64,000 nt of DNA, from positions 2,919,001-2,983,000 of the forward strand of contig CM073536.1 of the NCBI GenBank assembly GCA_037074615.1, read 5' to 3'. Positions 24,187 to 35,716 of this stretch are shown here, piece after piece. The notes beneath the pieces were generated by a model. It did not search any database. It saw only the letters and a list, made by a program, of their open reading frames with translations, and was not told where the DNA came from. A program made the translations under genes and the position numbers. Origin of the DNA: Leucaena leucocephala (Eukaryota > Streptophyta > Magnoliopsida > Fabales > Fabaceae). Positions within the stretch are counted from its first letter, which is position 1. Each line of letters starts with the position of its first letter.

Positions 24187-25251
24187 ATGGATCTTGCAGG
24201 AAGAAGATCCTTGATTTCTGGTTCTGGGTCGCCGTTATCAAGCCCAGTGAGTTCAATCCTTCACCCACATTCGCATTCTGCGAGTACCAGTTTTCCCATT
24301 ATAGCTATCGCTATAATAGGGATACTCGCCACAGCTTTCTTGCTCGTTAGCTACTATATCTTCGTCATCAAATGCTGCCTCAATTGGCACCGCATAGATC
24401 TCCTAAGACGGTTCTCTCCATCCTGGCGGCAAGAGGAACCACCGACGACGTATTCGCCGGCGGGCACGGAGCCTCGAGGACTCGACGAGGCTGTGATCCG
24501 ATTAATCCCAGTCATCCATTACAAAGCAGAGGAAAACAGAGAATCCGGAGAGCGAAGCTTCACGGAATGCTCTGTTTGCTTGACCGAGTTCCGCGAGAAG
24601 GAGAAGCTGAGGATTATACCGAATTGCAGCCACGTTTTCCACATAGATTGCATCGACGTTTGGCTTCAGAACAACGCCAATTGCCCACTTTGCAGAACAA
24701 GCATTTCGCTATCAAACAGATTCCAAGTCGACCAGATTCTAAATTCCAGACCCTCCAGCCAAGATCGACGCCGGTATGGCGAAAATCTCAATGGTGAGGA
24801 TGAAGATTTTGTTGTGATTGAACTGAGCACTATCGGTGACGATAGAGGCCAAAACTCGAACGGAACACAGGAAAGGGAAAACCCACCACGAGAAGTGAGC
24901 CCTTCGCCTAGGAAGATAATGGAGCAGAAGAAAAAACCATGTAAGTTTCAGAAAGTGACGAGCATGGGAGACGAGTGCATCGATACAAGAGGTAAAGATG
25001 GGCAATTCTCAGTACAGCCCATAAGGAGGTCATTCTCCATGGATTCTTCAGGGGATAGACAGTTGTACATGGCGGTTCAAGAAGCTCTGAAGAAACAGAA
25101 CAGGGAACAAGCGAGTGAGGTATCATCGTCCTCCATTAATGAAGGGTGTAGCAGTAGCAGTAGTGGTAGAGTGAAGAGGTCATTCTTTTCCTTCGGACAT
25201 GGTAGCAGTAGATCCAGAAGTTCAGTCCAACCTGTTTACGGGGACCACTAA
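24187..25251 (+). CDS. ATL16: RING-H2 E3 ubiquitin ligase, ATL1/ATL16-like
   Basis: Intronless, 354 residues, as most ATL genes are. A hydrophobic membrane segment at about 36-60 is followed by CCLNWHRIDLL, typical of this ATL branch. The GLD motif is at 98-100. The RING-H2 finger has C128, C131, C147, H149, H152, C155, C166 and C169, with Trp159 for E2 contact (DVWLQNNANCPLC). The C-terminal half has motifs shared with ATL1/ATL16: FVVIEL near 208, TSMGDECID and PIRRSFSMDSSGDRQLY. The product should be a membrane-anchored E3 ligase of the secretory/endosomal system; ATLs are often elicitor-responsive. A smooth start with MDLAGRR matches the family. In Arabidopsis ATL16 and ATL1 each sit next to a small group IX ERF, as here. 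The symbol means the ATL1/ATL16 pair; I cannot choose between them. Confidence 0.93.
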   Translation: MDLAGRRSLISGSGSPLSSPVSSILHPHSHSASTSFPIIAIAIIGILATAFLLVSYYIFVIKCCLNWHRIDLLRRFSPSWRQEEPPTTYSPAGTEPRGLDEAVIRLIPVIHYKAEENRESGERSFTECSVCLTEFREKEKLRIIPNCSHVFHIDCIDVWLQNNANCPLCRTSISLSNRFQVDQILNSRPSSQDRRRYGENLNGEDEDFVVIELSTIGDDRGQNSNGTQERENPPREVSPSPRKIMEQKKKPCKFQKVTSMGDECIDTRGKDGQFSVQPIRRSFSMDSSGDRQLYMAVQEALKKQNREQASEVSSSSINEGCSSSSSGRVKRSFFSFGHGSSRSRSSVQPVYGDH

Positions 25252-27780
25252 AAATGTTTTCTTGATCGTGTGTGCGAGCCAGCACTTCCCATTTCTAATT
25301 CTTGGAACTTTTGTGAAATAGAGATTACCATTAGAATGTAATGTAATCAATAGAAGAAGAAGAAGGAGAGCATAGGGTTGTAAGACAGGAACAATACTCA
25401 ATTGCATTTATTTTTAGTTTGATATAGCACCTATATCCTATGGCATTAAGTTGAGTGCTTAAAATCTAAAATTGGATTATAGTACTATCAGGTATAGGCT
25501 CCTTTCATGGCTGAGCTCTCATGCTTTTCTTTATAAAAGTAAACTGGAAAAAGGGCTCCAAGGGATGATTACGAGCATCATTGCGAGAATTAAAGCCGCT
25601 ACTTTTTTAGCTCTTTAAGGAAACCTTTTCTACGGGGCATGGGTCAATTGAGCTATATTCCAATATCGCAGTGTCTGGTATTAATATCAATCAAATCGGG
25701 AGAGAGAGAGAGGGGAGTAGGAGAAAAATCTTAGCTTTAAAAACTGTTAACAGCGAAGATGAAAGAAATGGAGCATCTGAGTATCTGACCTCTCACCAAA
25801 AAAGAGAATCCAATGTTTATTAATAAAGAAACAAAGACGAGCAAATTGGTTCTTCTTATCTCCTATATTGTACGAACGCTGTAACACTACGCAGTTAAAA
25901 GTTAGAGGCCATACAAGTGAAGTGAGGCGTGTAGCGTCAGTTTAATTTTCGCCCCACAAGGAAGTTAAGTTTTGTGCACAAGACTGTGTTGTCATGCTGG
26001 TAGATGGAGGGAAAAACTTTTGTCGTATACGTTTTTTTTTGTTGCTTGGTGGGTTGGTTTGGTTTTGGTGGCGCGTTACAGGGCCACACCGCAGTTTGAT
26101 ATAAGAGCGTACAGCTTGCAAGAACCAATCGTATGCTCAGAGGTTGGAATAATTTTTACCACAGCTAATTGTTAAGGTTGGTCCTAATTGTTATATCATC
26201 GTATTTCCCAACCCGAACTCTGTCTTCACATTCCTAATTCTGAAATCCCTTTTAGGCTTTGAAGCAGAGTCAACTCTCAGTTGCCGAACCTGACTTATTT
26301 TGATTGCACGTGATGAAGCGCTGGGGATTCGGCCCCAGTTCCAAGTCTTCTCATGTATTCTCTCTGTTGAACTCATTCTCTGCATATCGTTCTTGAACTT
26401 TTTTACCCCAGAAAATATAATAATGAAATGCAATGAAAATATTTTTATTTAGGATAATATATTTTTTTTAGAGCTTTCTTTTATGAGCAGGGTGGGTTGT
26501 TTTTTGGTTCCTTGAGCATGTGGGGTTAGGAGTGGGCAAGGCGACGGGATCTGAAACACAGAGTTATGAAGCATGAGATTTGGGCTTCATCTTTGTCAAG
26601 ATGCGGAGCAAACAGATGAGAGCAGCTGATCCACAGGATAACAACAAATTAAACTGTCTCCCATTCAATAATGCATTACCAGTATTGAACTTCCCAAAAT
26701 ATTTTGAGACTGCTCCGTAGACGATGATTTCGTTGGGCCTCAGCCTTAATCCTAATCAAGCCAGGTGGTGACTCTTCGGAATGGCAAGTTCTATCTTATA
26801 CACTGCTGCATTATACTCGAGATATCTGATTAGGTTAGTATAACTCTCTGTCAAATTAAGTATTAGTAGTATTTTTACTCGTTTGACTTGACTCTGCGAT
26901 GGATGAAAATGAGGTGGAAGAAGAACCTTATTTTCTAATGAAAATTTAAAATTAAAATCTTATTTAGAATATTTTTGGATACGAGGGAATAAATAGAAAA
27001 TATCACTTTTTGTTGTTGTTTTTCATGTATTTCGTGCCATTGCCTACGAAATTCGTCAACCTCTGATAAATTTCCCAATATTGGGATGTTTGTTTTTCTC
27101 TCCCTTTTCTCAATAGTGCTGGCCAAATTCACGGTTCGTATTCTTTCTATATCCTAACAATTCATATTACACAGCCGTAGAGATTTGTTAACTTGGCAAT
27201 CCTAATAGATGCACACATAACCTTTTCGAAACTATTTTGTTATTTGTGTTAAGTTTTATATTCTTGGCGTGTTTTTTAAAAAAAAAAAGCCAACTGCGTT
27301 AACTCCATGCTACTTTTTGCTTGACTCACTATTTGATCAGCATATCATCGTACATGACTACAACAAAAGAAGTCTGATTTTAAGATTGAAGCTACTTTTT
27401 AGTTATAATTCAACGGATAGTGTCTTTCTTCATAAAATATTCTTTTATTTTCCTATTTTTTGGTTGGTCTTTTCTGCCCCCTCTATAATATTTTTTTTTA
27501 AAAAAATAGAAACTGAAAACTTCATTGCCCACAGAAACCAGTCTAGCAATACAACGAAATAAACAAAGATGAAAACATAAAAAAAAACTATTCGACCCGT
27601 CTTTCATTATCAATTGGGCCCTTCTGTGTTGCAAATGTTCTAGGCATGATAATGAAGAAACAGGCTTCTGGTTCACTGGGTTTAGCGACTTGCTTTTTTT
27701 TTTTGTTACAAGCAAGAAACCACGTCGTTTTTGTTTATTAAAAAAAACCCAAATGCTGAAAATGAAAATCGAATGCCGTG
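25252..27780. other. Intergenic between the ATL gene and the next gene
   Basis: 2.5 kb with no supported coding region. The first 200 bases are probably the ATL 3' UTR. GC-balanced sequence continues to about 26850, with small open frames of no recognisable family on both strands. The last 300 bases lead into the promoter of the gene with coding start at 28775. Confidence 0.5.
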
Positions 27781-28774
27781 GGCCCCTTTTTTCCTGTTTC
27801 GTCGTTCATTTCTCCGGACCTCACTGTCGTCTTCATCGCCGCCGTGATCTTCGTCGGCGTCTCTCATCATCCTCCATCGCAGTTGTCCTCTTCTTCGGCG
27901 TTTCTCCTCGGGTCTTATCCGCGGTAAGTCCTCCTTCCATCTCCTCTTCCGCTCGCATTCTCTTATGTAATCTGTGCGCCTCTGAGCGTATTTCATATGC
28001 CCCAACGATCCCCATCTCTTGCTTCCGGTTGAAACTTCAGTGCAGCGCTTTAAAAATTCAACCTTTGAACTAATTATTTTAATTTAATACCTCAATGGCC
28101 GTACCAAGTCATTTCTGGTTGAGAGGAGAATCCGCACTCATGGTTGATTTTATGTTAGTCTAGAAGTGCTTTTGACAAATTCGTCTATTTGAAAATCTTA
28201 CTTCAGTGTCGTTTTGTAGTGGGATTAGTGGATATAATGCATCCAAAGGCTTAGAGCCTGAGAACTCATACAAGAGTATTACGGCTGCAATAGTATAATA
28301 AAAGCTAAATGGAGAAATGGAAAAGGGCAGAGAAGAACAGATCAAGGATGAGAAATCTTAAAGATGTTTCCCTTTATCACTAAGTTGTTCAACATATGTT
28401 TGTAAACTTAAGATGACCGTGTGAGAGAGGGAGTGATTAAGGTGTTGCGTGTCTCTTGTATTTTGGATAATTAAAAGTCTTGATAATCAATGTGTTGACG
28501 TGTGTGCATAAATGATAGCTGCTGTCATCTGACTGAATAGCTCCTTATCTGATGTTCTGTATAACTTTGGTGTTTGATGTTTCTGTGAAGCATTATAGTG
28601 GTTTTGAAATAATTCTCCCATGTTTCTTTTCCTTTCCAACAAATTGAATAAATTGATAATGCATGTGTATTTCGTTTATTCAGGTAGATGTGGCAGAAAC
28701 CTCTCTGACCTGTGCAATTCAGTCTTCTTTACCAAACACAGAACTTCTATTTCTAAAGCATTTGTGCCACATCA
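27780..28774 (+). other. 5' UTR exon, leader intron and start-proximal 5' UTR of the 486-residue protein gene
   Basis: A pyrimidine-rich leader ending in TTATCCGCG is followed by a strong donor GTAAGTCC at 27924. The acceptor TTATTCAG ends at 28683, after which 91 bases lead to the ATG at 28775. An intron in the 5' leader (27924-28683, about 760 bp) is common in broadly expressed plant genes. The start of the transcript is not determined; 27780 is approximate. Confidence 0.5.
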
Positions 28775-31700
28775 ATGAGAGGGAACATTGGATTTGGAAC
28801 AAGGCTTCCAAACGCCAATATCTCCCATGCCAGACAAGCAATGGTTCCATATTCAACTTTCTCCAATTCTGGTGCACGTGGTGGCCGTGGCCGTGGTTGT
28901 GGTGGACCTCTCACCAGCACAGGGCATATTGACTTCAGTGGACGGGCCTCGGGTAAGCCTAACCCTGATGAGTCAAAATCTGACCCGCCTGAGTCCCCCG
29001 TTCCTCCTGGTTCTGGACCTTCTGGTCTTGGTCATGGCCGAGGCAAACCCCTTCCTCCTCCTTCCTCAGGCCGCCCTTCATTCTCATCCTTTTTATCTTC
29101 TTTAAAACCACAATCCATAGGCCGTGGTCAAGTTACTAGTCCACCGGTATCTCAACCTACTAATGACTCAGGACCCAAAAAACCTGTGTTCTTTAAAAGA
29201 GATGATGGCAGCAGTCCAACAAATGAAACTAGGCCCAATATTTCTAGCATCGGCTATCGTGAGGTTAATAATAAACTTCTGGGGAATTTGGGGGGGTTGT
29301 TGTCTGGACTTGGGAGGGGAAAGCCAATGAAGCAACCTGATCCAGAGAACCAAGTCAAGGAAGATAATCGGCATCTACGTACCCGGAAAACTTTAGACAC
29401 CACTTCATCTGAGACTGTGCCTAAGAGTCAGCCATTACCAAGTCAGGAAGATGCTGTAAGGAATGCCCGCAAAATTTTATCTCAAGTAGTGGATAAAGGA
29501 GGTGCTAGTGGTAGAGGAAGAGGAGAATTTGCAGGTGGTCCTGGTCAAGGCAGAGGCCAGGGACGAGGACGAGATGGAAGGGAAAGATTCACACGGAGGG
29601 ATAGAGGAGAAAGGGATGGTCGGGATCAGCGTAGTGATGATACCTCTGCGACAGGAATTTATTTTGAAGATCCAGATGATAGTGGCGAGAAGTTAGCCGA
29701 GAAGGTTGGGCCCGGGGTGATGAATCAATTGGTCGAAGGATTTGAGGAGTTGGCTGATGAAGTTTTACCTTCACCATTGTATGATGAATATTTGGATGCA
29801 TTGGACATAAATTGTGCGGTAAGTGGTGATTGTAGATAATGAGAAAATCCTGGGAAGGTGTGATAGTAATTTTGGTCTTTGTTATTTGGTGAGCATGATT
29901 TGTGTGTAGTAATAAGCTGAGTAAAGGTGCATTATTCCCTGTCTGGTGGAAGAATGTAGCCAAAAGAAAAAAGGTTGCCTCTATTGCATGCTATGGTCAT
30001 CATGATTAGTTGAACCAACTCCAAAGACGTCTTGACAGCAAATTTATAATTGAACTTATTTAATTAATCTTATACTTTTCCCTTATTACGTAAATTGCAA
30101 GGTTGACAATTCCTACTTTTCTGTTGTGTGCTGACTGCAGATAGAATTTGAACCAGAATATTTGATGGGTGAGTTTGATAGGAATCCAGATATTGATGAG
30201 AAACCACCAATTCCACTAAGGGATGCACTTGAGAAGGTGAAGCCATTCTTGATGGCGTATGAAGGGATTCAGAGCCAAGAAGAATGGGAGGTATTTCTCT
30301 TTTTGGGCCAACAGTGGGAGATACATTTAATTGCGCTTATCTTATTCGTGGTGGATGATTTGCTATCAAATTTTATTAAAACATTTGAGCTTGCCATCTT
30401 TCTTGTTGCAGATGATATCTAGCAAGATGTGTTTGTTTACCATAAATTATGTTATGTTGCTGTTCTCTATAAACTGGCTGATTGCTTCCATGTCAATCTA
30501 TAATGTGCTTGGTTCTCAACCTTTTTACTAGTCAACTTTTTTGAAGGCATGAGTTTCTTACGACTTATATGAAACATAGCTTCCTTGTCATTTTTGACAG
30601 CCTGTACTTGTTCTTTTGATAGTTTCTTCTGGCTTCATGTGCTTTATAGAAGATCTTTAACTGAAGGATGGATATCAATATTCTTCTGCTTTTGTTTCTA
30701 TATTAATGGTCTGGCCGTCTCTTTTATCGAATACAGATGTTGGTGTACCTTGGTAATCTGTATCATCTGTGATTATGGTTACTGGTCATCTTACAGCTTT
30801 TGTCAATGCCTTCTCTTTATTCAATCTATATTAATAGTACATTCAGATAAATGTTGTACTTATGCAACGTTTAGAAGTAGTCATATGCTTTGGTGGGACA
30901 TACATGCGGGTGTAGGAGTGTTTGTTGGAGATATTTGTCTTTTCCCCTCAGTTTTTCTAACATATGTAATTTTCTAGGAAATAATGGAAGAGACAATGGC
31001 GAGGGTTCCATTATTGAAGAAGATTGTTGATCACTACAGCGGACCGGATAGGGTAACTGCAAAGACGCAACAAGAAGAATTAGAAAGAGTAGCTAAAACG
31101 CTTCCTCGAAATGCACCATCTTCTGTGAAGCGATTTACTGATCGTGCTGTTCTCTCTCTCCAGGTTTGGATTCTTAAATGCTAAAATGCCATGTTTCTAA
31201 TTTCTCAGGCATGAAATGTCTTTACTTGGGAAGTTGCTTCTTGTGGAGATTTGACGGATTGAAAGGAGAGAAAAATAAAGTCTCAAAATATTATTAATCC
31301 TTGAATGAATGAGAATACAAATAGACTTTTATATAGGTAAAAATATAAGTTAATAGGATAAACTTAGAATCTATCATAATCTTAATATCTCAAATTTATT
31401 CTTCTAAGATATGATAATTTAATATTAAATCTGATCCTAACTAACAAAACATAATATTAATTAATTCTAAACTAGCGTATCTTAACACTCCTCCTCAAGC
31501 TAGATCTATAGCTTGAATACTTGTGCTTCTCAACACTCCCTCTCAAGCTGGGAGGCAGTTTGGATGTGAGCAGCATCATTATAGAAGAACTAAAACTTTG
31601 AATCTTTAAACCAGTAGTGACCACTGAACTGAAGTTGATTGAATCTTGAATCTGGATTTTAAGACAAAGTTGCAAATTTGATGAAGAACATCATTGTTGG

Positions 31701-33266
31701 ATGTCTGACAAGAACGTTTGTAAGAGAGAAATTTGATGAAGAATCATATGTATTATTTAAGAGCAACATGCTTATACAATCATGGTAACCCACTTGGGTT
31801 TACACACTAATCTAACCTTAGTTGAGAGAGATAGACTAATCCCATAACCTATGAGATTTTGTGAAAAGAAACTCAAATTATCCTCTTCCATCATAGAGTA
31901 ACTTGCTCACATTTAAGAAACTTGGCATACTTCAAGGCAGATATTATGAATATGTTATCACAGTTATCATCCATAAAATACCATAGAAAATTTAGTAAAC
32001 TAATCGCTATATCTAGATCAAAAAAGCTTAACTAGATGTCACACCAGGGACAAATAATCAACAAGCATCTAAGCCAAGAACAATATACTAGAGAGAGCAA
32101 TAGCCATACCAGGGGTTTTGTCACAGAAAATACCAAACACAAAGGCATTACACGAGACATTACGTGATATGATATATAGCCTATTAGTATTGGAAGAATT
32201 TAATTAAAGTAAATATAGCAACCAAAGGCCTCTCTAGGGATCAATCAACAAGAAAATATTAACCAAGGTGTCAAACCTGTCTCACGGGGACAGAGGGGAT
32301 CGTGAATTGAACAAAACAGAGATAACCCAACCTGGAAACATCGAACTAGAGTGCAAAATTACTAGGGGAAGACTAGATTCAATGAGTTGATGCCATAGAA
32401 GACGAACACCGTCGAAGAAGGGCATTACACATACTGTCACAGGCCGGAGCATGAAACTGACATCAGAACGAAGCTTCAGAGGAGCCACCAATTGTAACCT
32501 TCCTCTGATACCATGTGGAGATTTGAAGGATTGAAAACAGAGGAAAATAAAGCCTCAAAATATTATTAATCCTTGAATGAATGAGAATACAAATAGACCT
32601 TTATATAGGCAAAAATATAAGTTAATAGGATAAATTTAGAATCTATCATAATCTTAATATCTCAGATTTATTCTTTTAAGATATGATAATTTAATATTAA
32701 AGCTGATCCTAACTAACAAAATATAATATTAATTAATTAATAATTAATTCTAAATTAGCGTATCTCAACACTTCTCTTCTAAGTTGGCCCCTCCATTTGT
32801 CTCTGCCAATATTTACCTGTTCTTGGTTGAGAATGTTTTTGAATTTAGACGGGCTAGAAACGTAAATCTAGTAGGGAGACATTATATGACTTACTGAGAA
32901 TTATCTCTGTAAGGTGGATGTTGATTCTGAATTAAGTAGTGGCCATTGTTAATGATAATTATAAGAAAATTAACCCTTGAATTTGATCTATTTATTTTTC
33001 TCCTGATAGGATAAGGCAATTATTTACTGTGTTATTCATGTGAAATCCAACAAGTCCGTCCCTAACAGTAGTCGTTCGAATCTGAATTATTTTTCTTTCC
33101 TCAATTGAAGCATGAAAAATGCAAATTTGGAAGGACCCATGTATTAAACTGTATACTTATGTTTGTTTGATTTGGAGCATTACAGAGCAACCCAGGCTGG
33201 GGATTTGACAAGAAGTGCCAGTTCATGGATAAGCTAGTTTGGGAGGTTTCTCAGCATTACAAATAA
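28775..33266 (+). CDS. Gly/Arg/Pro-rich protein, probably mitochondrial (annotated in plants as hydroxyproline-rich glycoprotein family protein)
   Basis: Four coding exons: 28775-29818, 30141-30290, 30978-31163 and 33186-33266. All introns are GT-AG in phase 0, giving 486 residues. The N-terminus is basic, lacks acidic residues and ends in PYSTFS, which resembles a mitochondrial presequence. Next come RGG-type repeats (GARGGRGRG at about 33-41; a dense Gly/Arg/Asp block at about 243-285) and a Pro/Ser-rich stretch, suggesting a disordered RNA-binding part. The conserved C-terminal third is acidic to mixed: LMGEFDRNPDIDEKPP, KVKPFLMAYEGIQSQEEWE, and the end SNPGWGFDKKCQFMDKLVWE. I recall similar plant proteins named only by composition and cannot state a molecular function; a role with mitochondrial ribosomes or RNA is a guess. 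Intron 3 (2,022 bp) holds an LTR retroelement. Confidence 0.8.
31242..31487 (-). repeat. 3' LTR of the intronic retroelement
   Basis: 246 bp, bounded by TG..CA on either strand. It is closely similar to the other LTR, with scattered substitutions and a shorter ATTAATTA run near its end. In element orientation it lies downstream of the polypurine tract. Confidence 0.9.
32514..32770 (-). repeat. 5' LTR of the intronic retroelement
   Basis: 257 bp, the partner of 31242-31487. The extra length comes mainly from an expanded TTAATTAATAATTAAT stretch. In element orientation it lies upstream of the primer-binding site. Confidence 0.9.
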
Positions 33267-34581
33267 GCTCTTCATTAGCTCTTTTGGTTTACATACTTTT
33301 GTTTTAAGGTTTACAATATCCATCGTTGATTGGGTAAGCCCTCTGCTTCAATCTGACTTCATTTGTTCTTTCTTTTACATAGTTTGTTTTTTTCTTTTTT
33401 GCCATCGAAAGAATGATATCAAGTCAGAACTGACAAGCAAGTAAAACCAAACAAAGAAACGAAATCAAATGAAAAGACGAAGGAAGCTGAAACAAAGTTC
33501 TCTTTGCCAACTCAGTATGAATCATCAAGATGCCCGATCACCTGTAAAGTAAAACTTTCTTGGAAGCTATAAAACACTGTTAGCAGCTCGCACAAGGGGA
33601 TACTTTTTTAATATTTTATCCTCTAGTCGTCTGGTCGTGGGAGACGCAGTTTAAGGTGTACTTTTTTAATATTTTATTGGTTGAATTAAAAATCTGAACA
33701 AATTTATATTAGATGACTTGTCGAGTTGTATGTTTTGGAGATTCAGAATAAGATATGCCCCTTCATATGATTGGTTGATGCATTTCCCCTGGATCTGTGA
33801 AACTTAATAGATCCGGTCGCTTCTAAATTCGAAGGATTTTTTTTAACGTTTTTGTCCCAACATAAGATGGTGTAAGTTTGAATCTCATTTGTTGCTTACC
33901 CACAATACAAGAACACTTTTCTTTGTACTAGAGTGTGAATTTATTTACATTATGAGGGTACCATCACCAATCCCCATGGACGAGATATGGAAAATAAAAT
34001 ATAAAACTTTTTTCATTTAATAAATTCTGAAAACTGTTTTAAACAGTTGAAGTTGTCTTCTACAAAAGAATTTATAATTATCAAAGAAGGTTGAGATTTT
34101 ATGTTTTTTAACTATTACTCTCAGGTTTGATCTCTAAAAAATAAGAATATAGTGGCGTATTTAGGAGGATTGTCTTTGTAACTGAGTTTTTTAGTATTTA
34201 AAAGATTAATTTCTCACTTATTGGTAGAGATATTTTAGTATATACTAAAAAATAAAATAAAAAACGTATTTATTTTACATAAAATATTCTAAACCAGGTA
34301 AATAATCATGGTGTCCTCTTAAAGTTATATACTCTATATTTAATATATGATTTAATTAGTTAGTTAATTTTTTATTTTAAATATAAAGTATATTTTTTAT
34401 ATTTATTATTTTTTTTAAATTATTTTTATTGATATTCTATCAGTAATAATTAAATAAAAGAAGGAGGGAATGCGTTAAAAAAGATGATTATAATATTTTA
34501 GAAAAAATATAATATATTAACTAATTTAATTAATTTTTTTAATTTAATTAAATTAGTTAAAAGGAAAACTAGGTCGCCGGT
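33267..34581. other. 3' UTR and intergenic sequence
   Basis: The first few hundred bases are probably the 3' UTR of the preceding gene. The rest is AT-rich. No coding region, RNA gene or clear repeat is visible before the inverted-repeat element at 34582. Confidence 0.5.
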
Positions 34582-35318
34582 CTTTATATTTCGATCAAAT
34601 TTTAAATCATGTCCTATAGTTATTTTCTGAATCCTTATTGTTTGCACAGTTAGTGGAGTTAGTCCTTCCGTTAGGAAACCTGGCAAATGCCGTTAGTTGT
34701 AGTTAACAGGACCTGTTACCGTTTCGTTTCTTTCGTCCATATTCTTTCACCTATATAAATTGTTGTGAACTCGATTGTCGTCATCTTGAAATCGACTCTG
34801 CCCTCAAAATATTGCTCTGTTTTCGGTTCTCAAAATATGTAATCAGCTTCGGACTAGTTATATTATCCATTCGCAATAGTTTATAATATTTCCTGTGCTA
34901 AGATCTGTTGTGCTTGGCTGCTGGCACACTTGATTTTACCCGAGAATCAATACATCTAACGAGCTTTGATGAATCACGCTTACGTAGCCCGATACTATAG
35001 GCACCAAATCAGAGAATAGGGTACCGAGCGGCTCTGCAAGAGGACTTTATGAAATATGCTGGGTTGTAAGGTCTGGCTATGGCGGATTCTACTGTGTAAA
35101 TGAGGATTTCAGTCGATGGCTTTAATCTAGGCGGCGACCTTTCTTGTGTGCGCTAGTTGGATCTTATTTAGCGCCACGCCTCCTGTTAACTCCAACTAAC
35201 GGCATTACATGGTTTCCTAACGGAAGGACTAACTACGCTAACTATGCAAACAAATAAAGATTCAATAAAAAAAAAAACTATAAGGGACGTGATTAAAAAT
35301 TTTGATTAAATTATAAAC
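34582..35318. mobile_element. Element with long terminal inverted repeats (MULE-like or fold-back)
   Basis: The left arm (34582-34711) and right arm (35181-35318) are inverted copies of about 130 bp. Shared landmarks are TTAGTCCTTCCGTTAGGAAA, TGCCGTTAGTTG and GTTAACAGGA on the left, present as reverse complement on the right. The 469-bp centre has balanced base composition unlike the surrounding AT-rich DNA, and no intact frame. Long inverted repeats around a gene-like core suggest a Mutator-like element, possibly a Pack-MULE carrying captured sequence. No clear 9-bp target duplication was found at the edges I could set. It lies within 0.4 kb of the bHLH gene. Confidence 0.6.
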
Positions 35319-35716
35319 ATTGAGAAATTAATTTTTATATTAATGATGGGAAGATTATTAAAAAAACTATATATACGATTCATTATACTCTTAACCCATT
35401 CTCTCTTTATTATCTATCCTTTCATATAAGATTCATTCACTTATTAAATATGAATCATTCAACGTTTAATTACGCAAATGAATTTATATCTTAAAAATGA
35501 TCAAATTTAACATGCCTATTTCTATTGGTGCCTTCCTTTTTATTTAGAAGAAAAAAGGAAAAACAATAAGGATGAGAGAGGTCATAATTAATTAATTACA
35601 AATGCGACACTCAGTGTTTTATATAAAAGGAATTTGCTTTTTGCATTTGTCTAGCATTGCAGGGAAGTGACTCTCCAAACAACGGCCCGATTTCTGAGAA
35701 CCCGAACGAACCGCGA
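35319..35716 (+). promoter_or_regulatory. Promoter and 5' leader region of the bHLH gene
   Basis: AT-rich DNA with a TATA-like TTTATATAAAAGG at about 35619-35631, roughly 90 bp before the coding start. Open reading continues in frame upstream of the chosen ATG back to about 35657, but there is no ATG in that stretch. A TTGCAG at about 35657-35662 could be an acceptor for a leader intron. Confidence 0.4.

Larger units (their letters stand above)
31242..32770 (-). mobile_element. Small non-autonomous LTR retroelement inside intron 3
   Basis: Two direct repeats of 246 bp (31242-31487) and 257 bp (32514-32770) both run from TGTGGAGATTTG to AACA, so they have the TG..CA ends of LTRs. CTTCT flanks the whole unit (31237-31241 and 32771-32775), a perfect 5-bp target duplication. 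Read on the minus strand, the primer-binding site TGGTATCAGAGG (32502-32513, initiator Met-tRNA type) abuts the right-hand LTR and a polypurine tract GAGGAGGAG (31488-31496) abuts the left-hand LTR. The element is therefore inserted antisense to the host gene. The 1.03-kb interior has no gag or pol similarity, so it must be mobilised in trans. It is larger than typical TRIMs and far smaller than LARDs. Confidence 0.92.

Noticed and set aside
27690..28073. 127-codon frame and its minus-strand partners
   Set aside because: Overlaps the pyrimidine-rich leader exon and the start of the leader intron of the 486-residue protein gene; composition explains the open frames.
33050..33080. GTTCGAATC, reminiscent of a tRNA T-loop
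   Set aside because: No matching A box or cloverleaf arms nearby.
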